From Oscillospiraceae bacterium (GTDB lineage: Bacteria > Bacillota > Clostridia > Oscillospirales > Oscillospiraceae): a stretch of DNA of 64,000 bases. This document shows positions 1 through 6,325 of this stretch, in pieces. Where the stretch lies: assembly GCA_017397835.1 (NCBI GenBank), contig JAFQHV010000011.1, forward strand, positions 1 to 64,000. Reading direction: 5' to 3'. The notes beneath the pieces are model-generated. The model had not been told where the DNA came from, did no database searches, and saw only the letters and a program-made list of their open reading frames with translations. Position 1 is the stretch's first letter, and each line of letters begins with the position of its first letter. The translations under genes and the position numbers were made by a program.

Positions 1-776
<776 letters not shown>

Positions 777-806
777 AATTGGTTCTCCTTTCTTCGTTGG
801 GGTACG

Positions 807-833
807 AAAAAAACGCTCGCAGCAGCGGGCGTT
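807..833 (-). terminator. Riboswitch-controlled intrinsic terminator of metK
   Basis: On the minus strand AACGCcCGC pairs with GCGaGCGTT around a short loop and is followed at once by a run of seven T. It sits directly after the SAM-I aptamer and before the metK ribosome site, as expected for a SAM-off attenuator. The terminator reading is direct; the switching is inferred from the class. Confidence 0.88.
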
Positions 834-848
834 CATACTTGATGCACC

Positions 849-942
849 CTCATCTTTCGATACCTACCGCCGGATTTGGCACCTTACGCGCACGCAGGTT
901 GCCGGGTTTCATCGGGCCGTTCCCTCCACCACTCTTGATAAG
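849..942 (-). ncRNA. SAM-I (S-box) riboswitch aptamer upstream of metK
   Basis: On the minus strand the conserved S-box elements appear in order: CTTATCAAGAG, GGTGGAGGGA, CGGCCC, ATGAAACCCGGCAACC and GGTGCCAAATCC. GATGAG at 849-854 closes the P1 helix with the initial CTTATC. These match the SAM-I class, which binds S-adenosylmethionine and favours termination when SAM is plentiful. The gene controlled is metK. Confidence is very high because spacing and all core motifs agree. Confidence 0.96.
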
Positions 943-977
943 GTTATTTACTTGTCGCAAGTTGCCTTGCGCAGGAT

Positions 978-1005
978 ATTATATCAGCTTTTCGCCGTTT
1001 GTCAA
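978..1005 (-). promoter_or_regulatory. Promoter of metK
   Basis: Minus strand TTGACA (1000-1005) and TATAAT (978-983) are separated by 16 bp, a consensus sigma-A promoter. It lies about 35 bp upstream of the SAM-I aptamer, so the transcript begins just before the riboswitch. Confidence 0.88.
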
Positions 1006-1020
1006 CGATTTTCGTGCAAA

Positions 1021-1050
1021 AAACAGAGGAGTGCAAATGCACTCCTCTGT
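1021..1050 (-). terminator. Terminator after rplA
   Basis: A perfect hairpin (ACAGAGGAGTGC, loop AAAT, GCACTCCTCTGT, 1023-1050) lies just beyond the rplA stop. A-runs and T-runs flank it, so it can also work on the plus strand. It closes the rpmG-secE-nusG-rplK-rplA operon and separates it from the metK promoter. Confidence 0.9.
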
Positions 1051-1071
1051 TTTTTGATTGCAAAATCAGGC

Positions 1072-1764
1072 TCAGGCCATCTTGGCGCCGTTGAGCTTGA
1101 TGCCGGGGCCCATGGTGGACACGACGGTGCAGCTCTTGACGTACTGACCCTTGGCGGCGGCGGGCTTGGCCTTGATGATGGCGCCCATCAGGGCGTTGAA
1201 GTTCTCAGCCAGCTTCTCGGCGCCGAAGGAGACCTTGCCGATGGGGCAGTGGATGATGTTGGTCTTGTCCAGACGGTACTCCACCTTACCGGCCTTGATC
1301 TCGTTGACGGCCTTGGTCACGTCCATGGTCACGGTGCCGGCCTTGGGAGAGGGCATCAGACCCTTGGGGCCCAGAACCTTACCCAGACGGCCCACCACGC
1401 CCATCATGTCGGGAGTGGCAACGACCACGTCGAACTCGAACCAGTTTTCCTTCTGGATCTTGTCGACCAGATCCAGCTCGCCGACGTAGTCGGCGCCGGC
1501 AGCCTTGGCCTCGTCAGCCTTGGCGCCCTTGGCAAAGACCAGCACACGCTGGGTCTTGCCGGTACCGTGGGGCAGCACGATGGCGCCACGGACCTGCTGA
1601 TCGGCGTGACGGGAGTCAACGCCCAGCTTGACGTGCAGCTCGACGGTCTCGTCGAACTTGGCGGGGGCGGTCTTCACGACCAGCTCCATCGCCTCAGCAA
1701 CTTCATACAGAGCGGCCTTGTCGATCTGCTTGGCGCTCTCCTGATACTTCTTGCCTCTAAACAT
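1072..1764 (-). CDS. rplA: 50S ribosomal protein L1
   Basis: L1 binds 23S rRNA at the exit-site stalk and, in many bacteria, represses its own mRNA. The 230-residue length is normal, and the protein contains the L1 stretch [20 protein letters not shown] followed by MPSPKAGTV. It is the last gene of the operon, 14 bp after rplK, with an AAGGAGGG ribosome site before the ATG. A strong hairpin terminator follows. A candidate L1 target lies upstream of rplK (2230-2263), which would let L1 control both genes. Confidence 0.98.
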   Translation of the reverse strand: MFRGKKYQESAKQIDKAALYEVAEAMELVVKTAPAKFDETVELHVKLGVDSRHADQQVRGAIVLPHGTGKTQRVLVFAKGAKADEAKAAGADYVGELDLVDKIQKENWFEFDVVVATPDMMGVVGRLGKVLGPKGLMPSPKAGTVTMDVTKAVNEIKAGKVEYRLDKTNIIHCPIGKVSFGAEKLAENFNALMGAIIKAKPAAAKGQYVKSCTVVSTMGPGIKLNGAKMA

Positions 1765-1778
1765 TGTTCTTTCCCTCC

Positions 1779-2204
1779 TTACTCAGCCACGACAACGCCC
1801 ATGGAACGGGCAGTGCCGGCCACCATGCTCATGGCGGCCTCGATGCTGGCGGCGTTCAGGTCGGGCATCTTGATCTCGGCGATCTTGCGGACGTCTTCCT
1901 TGCTGATGGTGGCAACCTTGGTCTTGTTGGGCACACCGGAAGCAGTCTCGATGTTGCAGGCCTTCTTGATCAGGACCGCAGCGGGGGGAGTCTTGGTGAT
2001 AAAGGTGAAGGAGCGGTCGGCGTACACGGTGATGATGACGGGGATGATCATGCCCACGTCGTTCTTGGTGCGCTCGTTGAACTCCTTGGTGAAAGCGGCG
2101 ATGTTAACGCCATGCTGACCCAGAGCGGGGCCAACAGGGGGGGCGGGAGTCGCCTTGCCGGCGGGAATCTGCAGTTTAACGTAACCAGTAATTTTCTGTG
2201 CCAC
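1779..2204 (-). CDS. rplK: 50S ribosomal protein L11
   Basis: L11 forms part of the GTPase-associated centre of the large ribosomal subunit. The 141-residue protein begins [20 protein letters not shown] and has the L11 motif [10 protein letters not shown], both diagnostic. The start is a GTG at 2202-2204 preceded by GGAGG. It lies between nusG and rplA, the standard firmicute order. The 87-bp gap before it is longer than others in this operon and holds the candidate L1-binding hairpin. Confidence 0.98.
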   Translation of the reverse strand: MAQKITGYVKLQIPAGKATPAPPVGPALGQHGVNIAAFTKEFNERTKNDVGMIIPVIITVYADRSFTFITKTPPAAVLIKKACNIETASGVPNKTKVATISKEDVRKIAEIKMPDLNAASIEAAMSMVAGTARSMGVVVAE

Positions 2205-2229
2205 GAAAGAGCACCTCCATAATTGAAAT

Positions 2230-2263
2230 GTGGTTTAGGCGGGACGCTTTGCATCCCTCCCAC
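2230..2263 (-). promoter_or_regulatory. Candidate L1-binding autoregulatory hairpin in the rplK leader
   Basis: On the minus strand GTGG at the start pairs with CCAC at the end, enclosing GGGA/TCCC and a GC-closed AAA loop, with an asymmetric GCCTAAA strand on the 3' side. This GTGGGAGGG...CCCGCC-TAA-ACCAC pattern resembles known L1 mRNA targets that mimic the 23S L1 site. It ends about 20 nt before the rplK ribosome site. Resemblance is seen; function is inferred from L1 autogenous control elsewhere. Confidence 0.72.
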
Positions 2264-2291
2264 TTTGCGGCGTTGCCGCGGGGTTTCTTTG

Positions 2292-2813
2292 TTAGTTGTT
2301 GGGCTCGACCTGATCCAGTTCCAGCTCCACGGGGGTCTCGCGTCCAAACATGGACACGACTACGCGGACCTTGCTGCGCTCCAGATCGATTTCTTCCACA
2401 GTGCCCAGGAAGGACTCCAGCGCGCCATCGGTAATGCGCACGCTGTCGCCCACCGCATAACTCACGATGATCTCGCGCTTTTCCACGCCCAAAGCGGCAA
2501 TGTCGCTTTCGGACAGGGGGATGGCCTTGTTGCCCTCGCCCAGGAAGCCGGTGACACCGCGGATGTTGCGGATGACGTGCCATGCCTCGTCCGTCATGAT
2601 CATCTTGACCAGAACGTAGCCGGGGAACACCTTACGCTCCACCTCTTTGGGGCCGTTGTCGGTGATCTCGGTCACGGTCTCCATGGGGATGCTGATCTCG
2701 TGGATCAGATCCTGCATGCCGCGGCCGGCCACGTGCTTTTCGATGGTGGTCTTGACGGTGTTTTCATAGCCGGAATAGGTATGGACCACATACCATTTTG
2801 CGCTTTCAGCCAT
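2292..2813 (-). CDS. nusG: Transcription termination/antitermination factor NusG
   Basis: NusG binds RNA polymerase and modulates pausing, termination and coupling to translation. The 173-residue protein starts MAESAKWYVVHTYSGYENTV, the NGN domain, contains KVFPGYVLVKM, and ends with a KOW domain (around residues 118-170, beginning AVGDSVRITDG). It follows secE by 13 bp and precedes rplK. Length and order are typical. Confidence 0.97.
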   Translation of the reverse strand: MAESAKWYVVHTYSGYENTVKTTIEKHVAGRGMQDLIHEISIPMETVTEITDNGPKEVERKVFPGYVLVKMIMTDEAWHVIRNIRGVTGFLGEGNKAIPLSESDIAALGVEKREIIVSYAVGDSVRITDGALESFLGTVEEIDLERSKVRVVVSMFGRETPVELELDQVEPNN

Positions 2814-2826
2814 GTCGCGCCCTCAC

Positions 2827-3054
2827 TTACTTGAACAGGTTGAGGATGGCGCCGATGACACCGCTGGCCAGAGCATCAAAAACCCAGATAAACACGCCGA
2901 CAACGATCACACAAATGATGACGATGACGGTGTTGTTCACGGTCTGCTTGGCGGTGGGCCACTGGACCTTCTTCAGCTCGCTCTTGAGCTCGCGCAGCCA
3001 CTTGGCAATGCGGGAGAAGACGCCGGGCTTGGACTTCTTGACGTTTTCAGACAT
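2827..3054 (-). CDS. secE: Preprotein translocase subunit SecE
   Basis: SecE is the small essential membrane subunit of the SecYEG channel. The 75-residue protein has a basic amphipathic head with the family motif WLRELKSELKKVQWPT followed by one hydrophobic membrane segment (about residues 42-72). This single-span form is usual in firmicutes. It sits between rpmG and nusG, where secE is normally found. Confidence 0.96.
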   Translation of the reverse strand: MSENVKKSKPGVFSRIAKWLRELKSELKKVQWPTAKQTVNNTVIVIICVIVVGVFIWVFDALASGVIGAILNLFK

Positions 3055-3092
3055 TTTGGTACACCCTTCTTTCCTATCAGCGTTCGGACTGA

Positions 3093-3257
3093 TTACTTCG
3101 TCTCGCTATGAACGGTGTGCTTTCTGCAGAAGGGGCAGTACTTGTTCATCTCCAGACGGTCGGGGTCGTTCTTCTTGTTCTTGTTGGTGTTGTAGTTTCT
3201 CTGCTTGCACTCAGAGCACCGCAGGGTGATCTTCACGCGTGCGCCGGCCTTTGCCAT
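3093..3257 (-). CDS. rpmG: 50S ribosomal protein L33, zinc-binding form
   Basis: This 54-residue protein starts [20 protein letters not shown] and ends with [14 protein letters not shown]. The two CxxC pairs mark the zinc-binding (C+) type of L33, a small protein near the ribosomal E site. The ATG at 3255-3257 has GGAGG ten bases upstream; a longer open frame upstream has no comparable start. It is the first gene of the rpmG-secE-nusG-rplK-rplA operon and is preceded by a 240-nt leader with an intrinsic-terminator-like hairpin. Confidence 0.96.
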   Translation of the reverse strand: MAKAGARVKITLRCSECKQRNYNTNKNKKNDPDRLEMNKYCPFCRKHTVHSETK

Positions 3258-3492
3258 ACGTTCGGCACCTCCTTCAATATTAGCGGTCAAGCCGCTTGTG
3301 AGCCAACAGCAAAAATAAAGCTGGATGCGGCTCGGTTGGGCCGGATCCAGCAACAATCGGACGCACAGAGTGCGCCCCCTGGTGTTACGGTGAGATCCGG
3401 CATTTGCCTCCCTGTGTCCAAAAACGGTGAGGGGGACCCGCGCATAACACCGTAAAAATGCGCAGGACAAAAAAGCCCCTTTTCACAGGTAA
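3258..3492 (-). ncRNA. Long structured 5' leader of the rpmG operon (candidate regulatory RNA)
   Basis: About 235 nt separate the promoter from rpmG. On the minus strand GCGCAT pairs with ATGCGC around a loop containing ACGGTGTT; that loop can pair with either of two downstream CACCGT copies or with TAACACC, so pseudoknots or alternative folds are possible. A GC-rich hairpin with a T-rich tail (3310-3351) lies before the ribosome site. A 38-codon open frame (3287-3403, ATG, stop TGA) begins four bases after GGGAGG and contains Cys-Cys-Trp. No known riboswitch class was recognised. Confidence 0.5.
3310..3351 (-). terminator. Terminator-like hairpin inside the rpmG leader
   Basis: On the minus strand GCTGGAT pairs with ATCCAGC, with CGGC/GCCG continuing the stem, and is followed by TTTATTTTTG. 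It lies downstream of the promoter and 53 bp before rpmG. Nothing else is transcribed before it except the leader, so it looks like an attenuator rather than the end of an upstream gene. Confidence 0.7.
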
Positions 3493-3497
3493 CTGCA

Positions 3498-3526
3498 ATT
3501 ATAAAGCAGGTCTCATCCAATGTCAA
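3498..3526 (-). promoter_or_regulatory. Promoter of the rpmG-secE-nusG-rplK-rplA operon
   Basis: Minus strand TTGACA (3521-3526), 17-bp spacer and TATAAT (3498-3503): a perfect sigma-A consensus, fitting a highly expressed ribosomal operon. The start site should lie near 3491, leaving a leader of about 235 nt before rpmG. Confidence 0.93.
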
Positions 3527-3551
3527 GTGTTTTTTATATCTTTTTCGCAGG

Positions 3552-3578
3552 AAAAAGGCCCGCGCGCCGGCGCGGGCC
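3552..3578 (-). terminator. Terminator of mreB
   Basis: GGCCCGCGC, a four-base loop and GCGCGGGCC form a perfect nine-pair stem (3557-3578), followed on the minus strand by TTTTT. It starts 15 bp after the mreB stop codon and separates mreB from the rpmG promoter. Confidence 0.92.
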
Positions 3579-3592
3579 TTTTGGCGTTCCGA

Positions 3593-4636
3593 TCAATAGC
3601 TCATCTGCTTGCGGCGGGACAGGTTCATGGTACCGTCCTGCATCTCGTCCAGGCTCTCCAGACTCTTGCCGGTGCCGTAAGCCACACAGGAGATGGCGTC
3701 ATCCGCCACGTGGGTCTGGATGCCGGTGTGGGACTCGATCAGCTTGTCAAAGCCCCAAACAAGGCTGCCGCCGCCGGTCATCACGATACCGTTGGTGGAA
3801 ATGTCGCCCACCAGTTCGGGAGGCGTGCGCTCCAGTACGCCGTGGATCGCCTCCAAAATGTGGCTGGAAACTTCCTCAAACGCCTCGATCGTCTCTGTGG
3901 AGGTGACAGTAAATTCGCGGGGCAGGCCGGTCAGCAGGCAGCGGCCCTTGACCTGCATGGTGACCTCCTCGGGACGGGGGAACACGCAGCCAATGGTCTT
4001 TTTCAGCTCCTCGGCGGTACGGTCACCAATGAGTACGTTGTGCTTGCGGCGGATGTACTTGACCAGCGCGTCGTCGAACTTATCGCCGCCGGTCTTGATG
4101 GAGGCGGACTCCACCACGCCGGACAGGGAGATGACCGCCACGTCAGCCGTACCGCCGCCAATATCCACGATCATGTGGCCATCGGGCTTGGCAATGTCGA
4201 TACCGGCACCGATGGCAGCGGCAACGGGTTCCTCGATCAGGTAGACCTTGCGGGCACCGGCCTGGATACCGGCGTCGATAACGGCGCGCTCCTCAACCTC
4301 GGTGATACCGGAGGGCACGCAGATGATCAGGCGGGGCTTGAAAATGCTGACGGAGGTCACCTTGCGGATAAACTCTTTCAGCATACGCTCGGTCATATCG
4401 TAGTCGGAGATGACACCCTCACGCAGGGGGCGCATGGCCACGATGTTGCCGGGGGTACGGCCCAGCATGGCCTGGGCATCTTCGCCCACCTTGAGCAGTT
4501 TGCCGGTATTCTTGTCCATGGCGACCACGGAGGGTTCGCGCAGGACAACACCCTTGCCCCGGATATACACCAGGATGGAGGCCGTGCCCAGGTCAATACC
4601 GATATCCTTACTTAACATTCCACTGAACAGTCCCAT
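3593..4636 (-). CDS. mreB: Rod-shape-determining actin homologue MreB/Mbl
   Basis: MreB-family proteins form membrane-associated actin-like filaments that direct cell-wall elongation. The chosen ATG at 4634-4636 gives 347 residues starting MGLFSGMLSKDIGIDLGTAS, with AGGAG upstream; the amphipathic head and phosphate-1 loop DIGIDLGTAS are typical. Later motifs include IVDIGGGTADVAVISL (phosphate 2) and NGIVMTGGGSLVWG (adenosine loop). No mreC or mreD follows, so it may be a stand-alone Mbl-type paralogue. It has its own promoter and terminator, so it is a single-gene unit. Confidence 0.94.
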   Translation of the reverse strand: MGLFSGMLSKDIGIDLGTASILVYIRGKGVVLREPSVVAMDKNTGKLLKVGEDAQAMLGRTPGNIVAMRPLREGVISDYDMTERMLKEFIRKVTSVSIFKPRLIICVPSGITEVEERAVIDAGIQAGARKVYLIEEPVAAAIGAGIDIAKPDGHMIVDIGGGTADVAVISLSGVVESASIKTGGDKFDDALVKYIRRKHNVLIGDRTAEELKKTIGCVFPRPEEVTMQVKGRCLLTGLPREFTVTSTETIEAFEEVSSHILEAIHGVLERTPPELVGDISTNGIVMTGGGSLVWGFDKLIESHTGIQTHVADDAISCVAYGTGKSLESLDEMQDGTMNLSRRKQMSY

Positions 4637-4710
4637 ACTTAACTCCTGTTTCCGCTTTCGCAGCATATTTTATTCCAAAACGGCCTTAGCCGTTTTCTGT
4701 CGGTCTAATC

Positions 4711-4739
4711 ATTATATAAGGTTGTTGAGGGCATTTCAA
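4711..4739 (-). promoter_or_regulatory. Promoter of mreB
   Basis: Minus strand TTGAAA (4734-4739), 17-bp spacer, TATAAT (4711-4716). It lies in the comF-mreB gap, about 75 bp before the mreB start. Confidence 0.85.
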
Positions 4740-4766
4740 CAGAAAATTTTGACGAATTTGAAATTA

Positions 4767-5420
4767 TTACGTCTTTTCCGGTGTCATAGCCAGCACAAGG
4801 CCGCACACCCGGGCGGCTCCGGCCGTACGCAGGACCCGGGCGCACTCGGACAAGGTCGCCCCTGTGGTGACTACATCGTCCACCAGCAAGATCCGTTTCC
4901 CCGCCGGCTGTTTGCCCGTTTTCACGCGGTACGCACCCAGCACGTTGGCCCGGCGGGCCGCCGCATCCCTCTGTCCGGACTGGGCGGGGGTGTCACGAAT
5001 TTTGTCCAACAGCGGTTCAACCGGCAGGCCCAGCCGCCCGGCCACTTCAACCGCCAACAGTTGGGACTGGTCGTAACCGCGCCTGCGCAATCGCTTCCGG
5101 CTCAAAGGCGTCCAGCATACCACGTCAAATTCTTCGTCCAGCCGGTCGGCGGCACATTGGCTCATCAGCAGGCTGTAAGGACCGGCATAGGCCTGCACAC
5201 CAGAGAACTTATAGCGGTGGTGAGAGTGCCGCACGTCACCCTCGTACCAGAGCGGGCCCACGCAGGCGTCCAAAAACTCCACCGACTTCTCCCCCGGTGC
5301 GCCCTCGGTCCACGGCAGGTCGCGCTGGCATTTTGGGCATAACAAACCCTCTCCGCTGTCCAGCAGACGGCGGCAGAAGGGGCATTTGGGTGGGAACAGC
5401 AGGTCAAGCAGCCAGTTCAT
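4767..5420 (-). CDS. comF: ComF family protein (phosphoribosyltransferase fold)
   Basis: The 217-residue protein has an N-terminal zinc-ribbon-like pair (CPFCRRLL and CPKCQ, residues about 14-34) and a C-terminal phosphoribosyltransferase signature RILLVDDVVTTGATL near residue 175. This is the ComF/GntX arrangement; ComF takes part in DNA uptake for natural transformation in Bacillus and helps process incoming single strands. The gene starts one base after the stop of the small ribbon-helix-helix gene, so both are probably cotranscribed. No other competence genes are in view, so the role is inferred from the family. Confidence 0.88.
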   Translation of the reverse strand: MNWLLDLLFPPKCPFCRRLLDSGEGLLCPKCQRDLPWTEGAPGEKSVEFLDACVGPLWYEGDVRHSHHRYKFSGVQAYAGPYSLLMSQCAADRLDEEFDVVCWTPLSRKRLRRRGYDQSQLLAVEVAGRLGLPVEPLLDKIRDTPAQSGQRDAAARRANVLGAYRVKTGKQPAGKRILLVDDVVTTGATLSECARVLRTAGAARVCGLVLAMTPEKT

Positions 5421-5421
5421 C

Positions 5422-5607
5422 TTAGCCGTTCAGATCCTCCGCCGTAATAGGGCCGTGTTCTTTTTCAAAGTCACGGATGCACTGGTTAAGCAAACTCAAC
5501 GCAAGACTATTCACGTTTCGCGCATCATATTCGGCAATATATACCAGCTTTCTGTGCATTTCCGGGGAAACTCGCAACCCAATGTGCTTTACATCTTTCT
5601 TGTTCAT
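5422..5607 (-). CDS. Small ribbon-helix-helix-like protein, copy 2
   Basis: A 61-residue protein (ATG at 5605-5607 with AAGGTG upstream; a GTG two codons earlier is possible). A beta strand KHIGLRVSPE and two helices fit the Arc/MetJ ribbon-helix-helix DNA-binding fold. It shares the tail DFEKEHGPITAEDL with the protein at 6080-6268, so the two are paralogues. No toxin partner lies beside it; comF follows after one base. It may be an orphan antitoxin-like or accessory regulator. Fold assignment is moderate and the function unknown. Confidence 0.72.
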   Translation of the reverse strand: MNKKDVKHIGLRVSPEMHRKLVYIAEYDARNVNSLALSLLNQCIRDFEKEHGPITAEDLNG

Positions 5608-5732
5608 AGCCACACCTTCAATCCGCGCGCATTTGCGTGCTTAATTGAATTTATGGTATGTTACTTTTCAAAAATATATTGCAACAGCGTGCAATTGCAC
5701 GCAAATATTTCTGCCCACGGGTAGATGGACTC
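5608..5732. other. AT-rich spacer between a ribbon-helix-helix gene and the inverted-repeat element
   Basis: About 125 bp with GCGCGC and TTGCA-rich short palindromes upstream of the small gene at 5422-5607. No open frame with a ribosome site and no clear -35/-10 pair was found, although it should contain that gene's promoter if it is not read through from recD2. Confidence 0.4.
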
Positions 5733-6071
5733 GGTTTCGCCCTGCGGGGCGAGTTCCTTTGCCCGCGGCGGCAAAGGAACCAAAACGCCGCCGGGGTTTG
5801 AGTGGGATGAGATTGGGCGCTTCGCGCCTGCATCTCAAACACTCTGCACCCCGGACCCCAGGGAAAACGGCTCGTAAGCGGCAGGTATTCCGCGCGTCCG
5901 GCGCTCCTGTGACGACACCACGCTGCGCCTTTAGGCTGCCGCTCCTCGTTCATTCAATCGGGTTTCACTCCTACCGCGCAAAGGCGCCTGCTGCGGTGGG
6001 TATTTCGTTCCCGCAGAAACCTCTTTGGTCTGCGTAGGGGGCGGTGTCCCCACCGCCCCGCAGGGCGAAAC
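5733..6071. mobile_element. MITE-like non-coding element with 17-bp terminal inverted repeats
   Basis: GTTTCGCCCTGCGGGGC at 5734-5750 is the exact reverse complement of GCCCCGCAGGGCGAAAC at 6055-6071. ACTC flanks both ends (5729-5732 and 6072-6075) and could be a target-site duplication. The 300-odd bp interior has no credible gene and carries further small inverted repeats, and the right part (TGCGTAGGGGGCGG, near 6031) recurs near 57844. Size, ends and lack of coding fit a miniature inverted-repeat element moved by a transposase elsewhere. Confidence 0.7.
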
Positions 6072-6079
6072 ACTCCTTT

Positions 6080-6268
6080 TTACATGTCTTCTTTTAGGTC
6101 TTCCTCAGTAATGGGTCCGTTCTCTTTTTCAAAATCGCGGACATATTTTCGAATCATATACAAAACTTGAGCGCTCATGGAACGTCCATCCGCACCGGCC
6201 ACATAGTGAAACTTATCGCGCAGATCCGTATCCATGCGAATGCTCAAATGCACCTTTTCTCTCGCCAT
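6080..6268 (-). CDS. Small ribbon-helix-helix-like protein, copy 1
   Basis: A 62-residue protein starting MAREKVHLSIRMDTDLRDKF, a beta strand plus first helix of an Arc/MetJ-type ribbon-helix-helix fold, followed by a second helix around MSAQVLYMIRKYVRDF. It ends DFEKENGPITEEDLKEDM and is a paralogue of the protein at 5422-5607. A GAGG site precedes the ATG. The two copies flank the inverted-repeat element, which ends eight bases past this gene's stop. It probably binds DNA; no toxin gene is adjacent. Confidence 0.75.
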   Translation of the reverse strand: MAREKVHLSIRMDTDLRDKFHYVAGADGRSMSAQVLYMIRKYVRDFEKENGPITEEDLKEDM

Positions 6269-6325
6269 TTGAGTTTTCCTCTTTCTACATACTTATCGAT
6301 TATCGATCGGGGGCAAATTCATCTC

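Noticed and set aside
5642..6079. CRISPR array
   Set aside because: The repeats here are terminal inverted repeats and internal palindromes, not evenly spaced direct repeats; no cas genes are present.
5422..6268. Complete toxin-antitoxin systems
   Set aside because: The two small ribbon-helix-helix proteins look antitoxin-like, but no toxin-type gene (RelE, MazF, PIN or HicA) lies beside either one.
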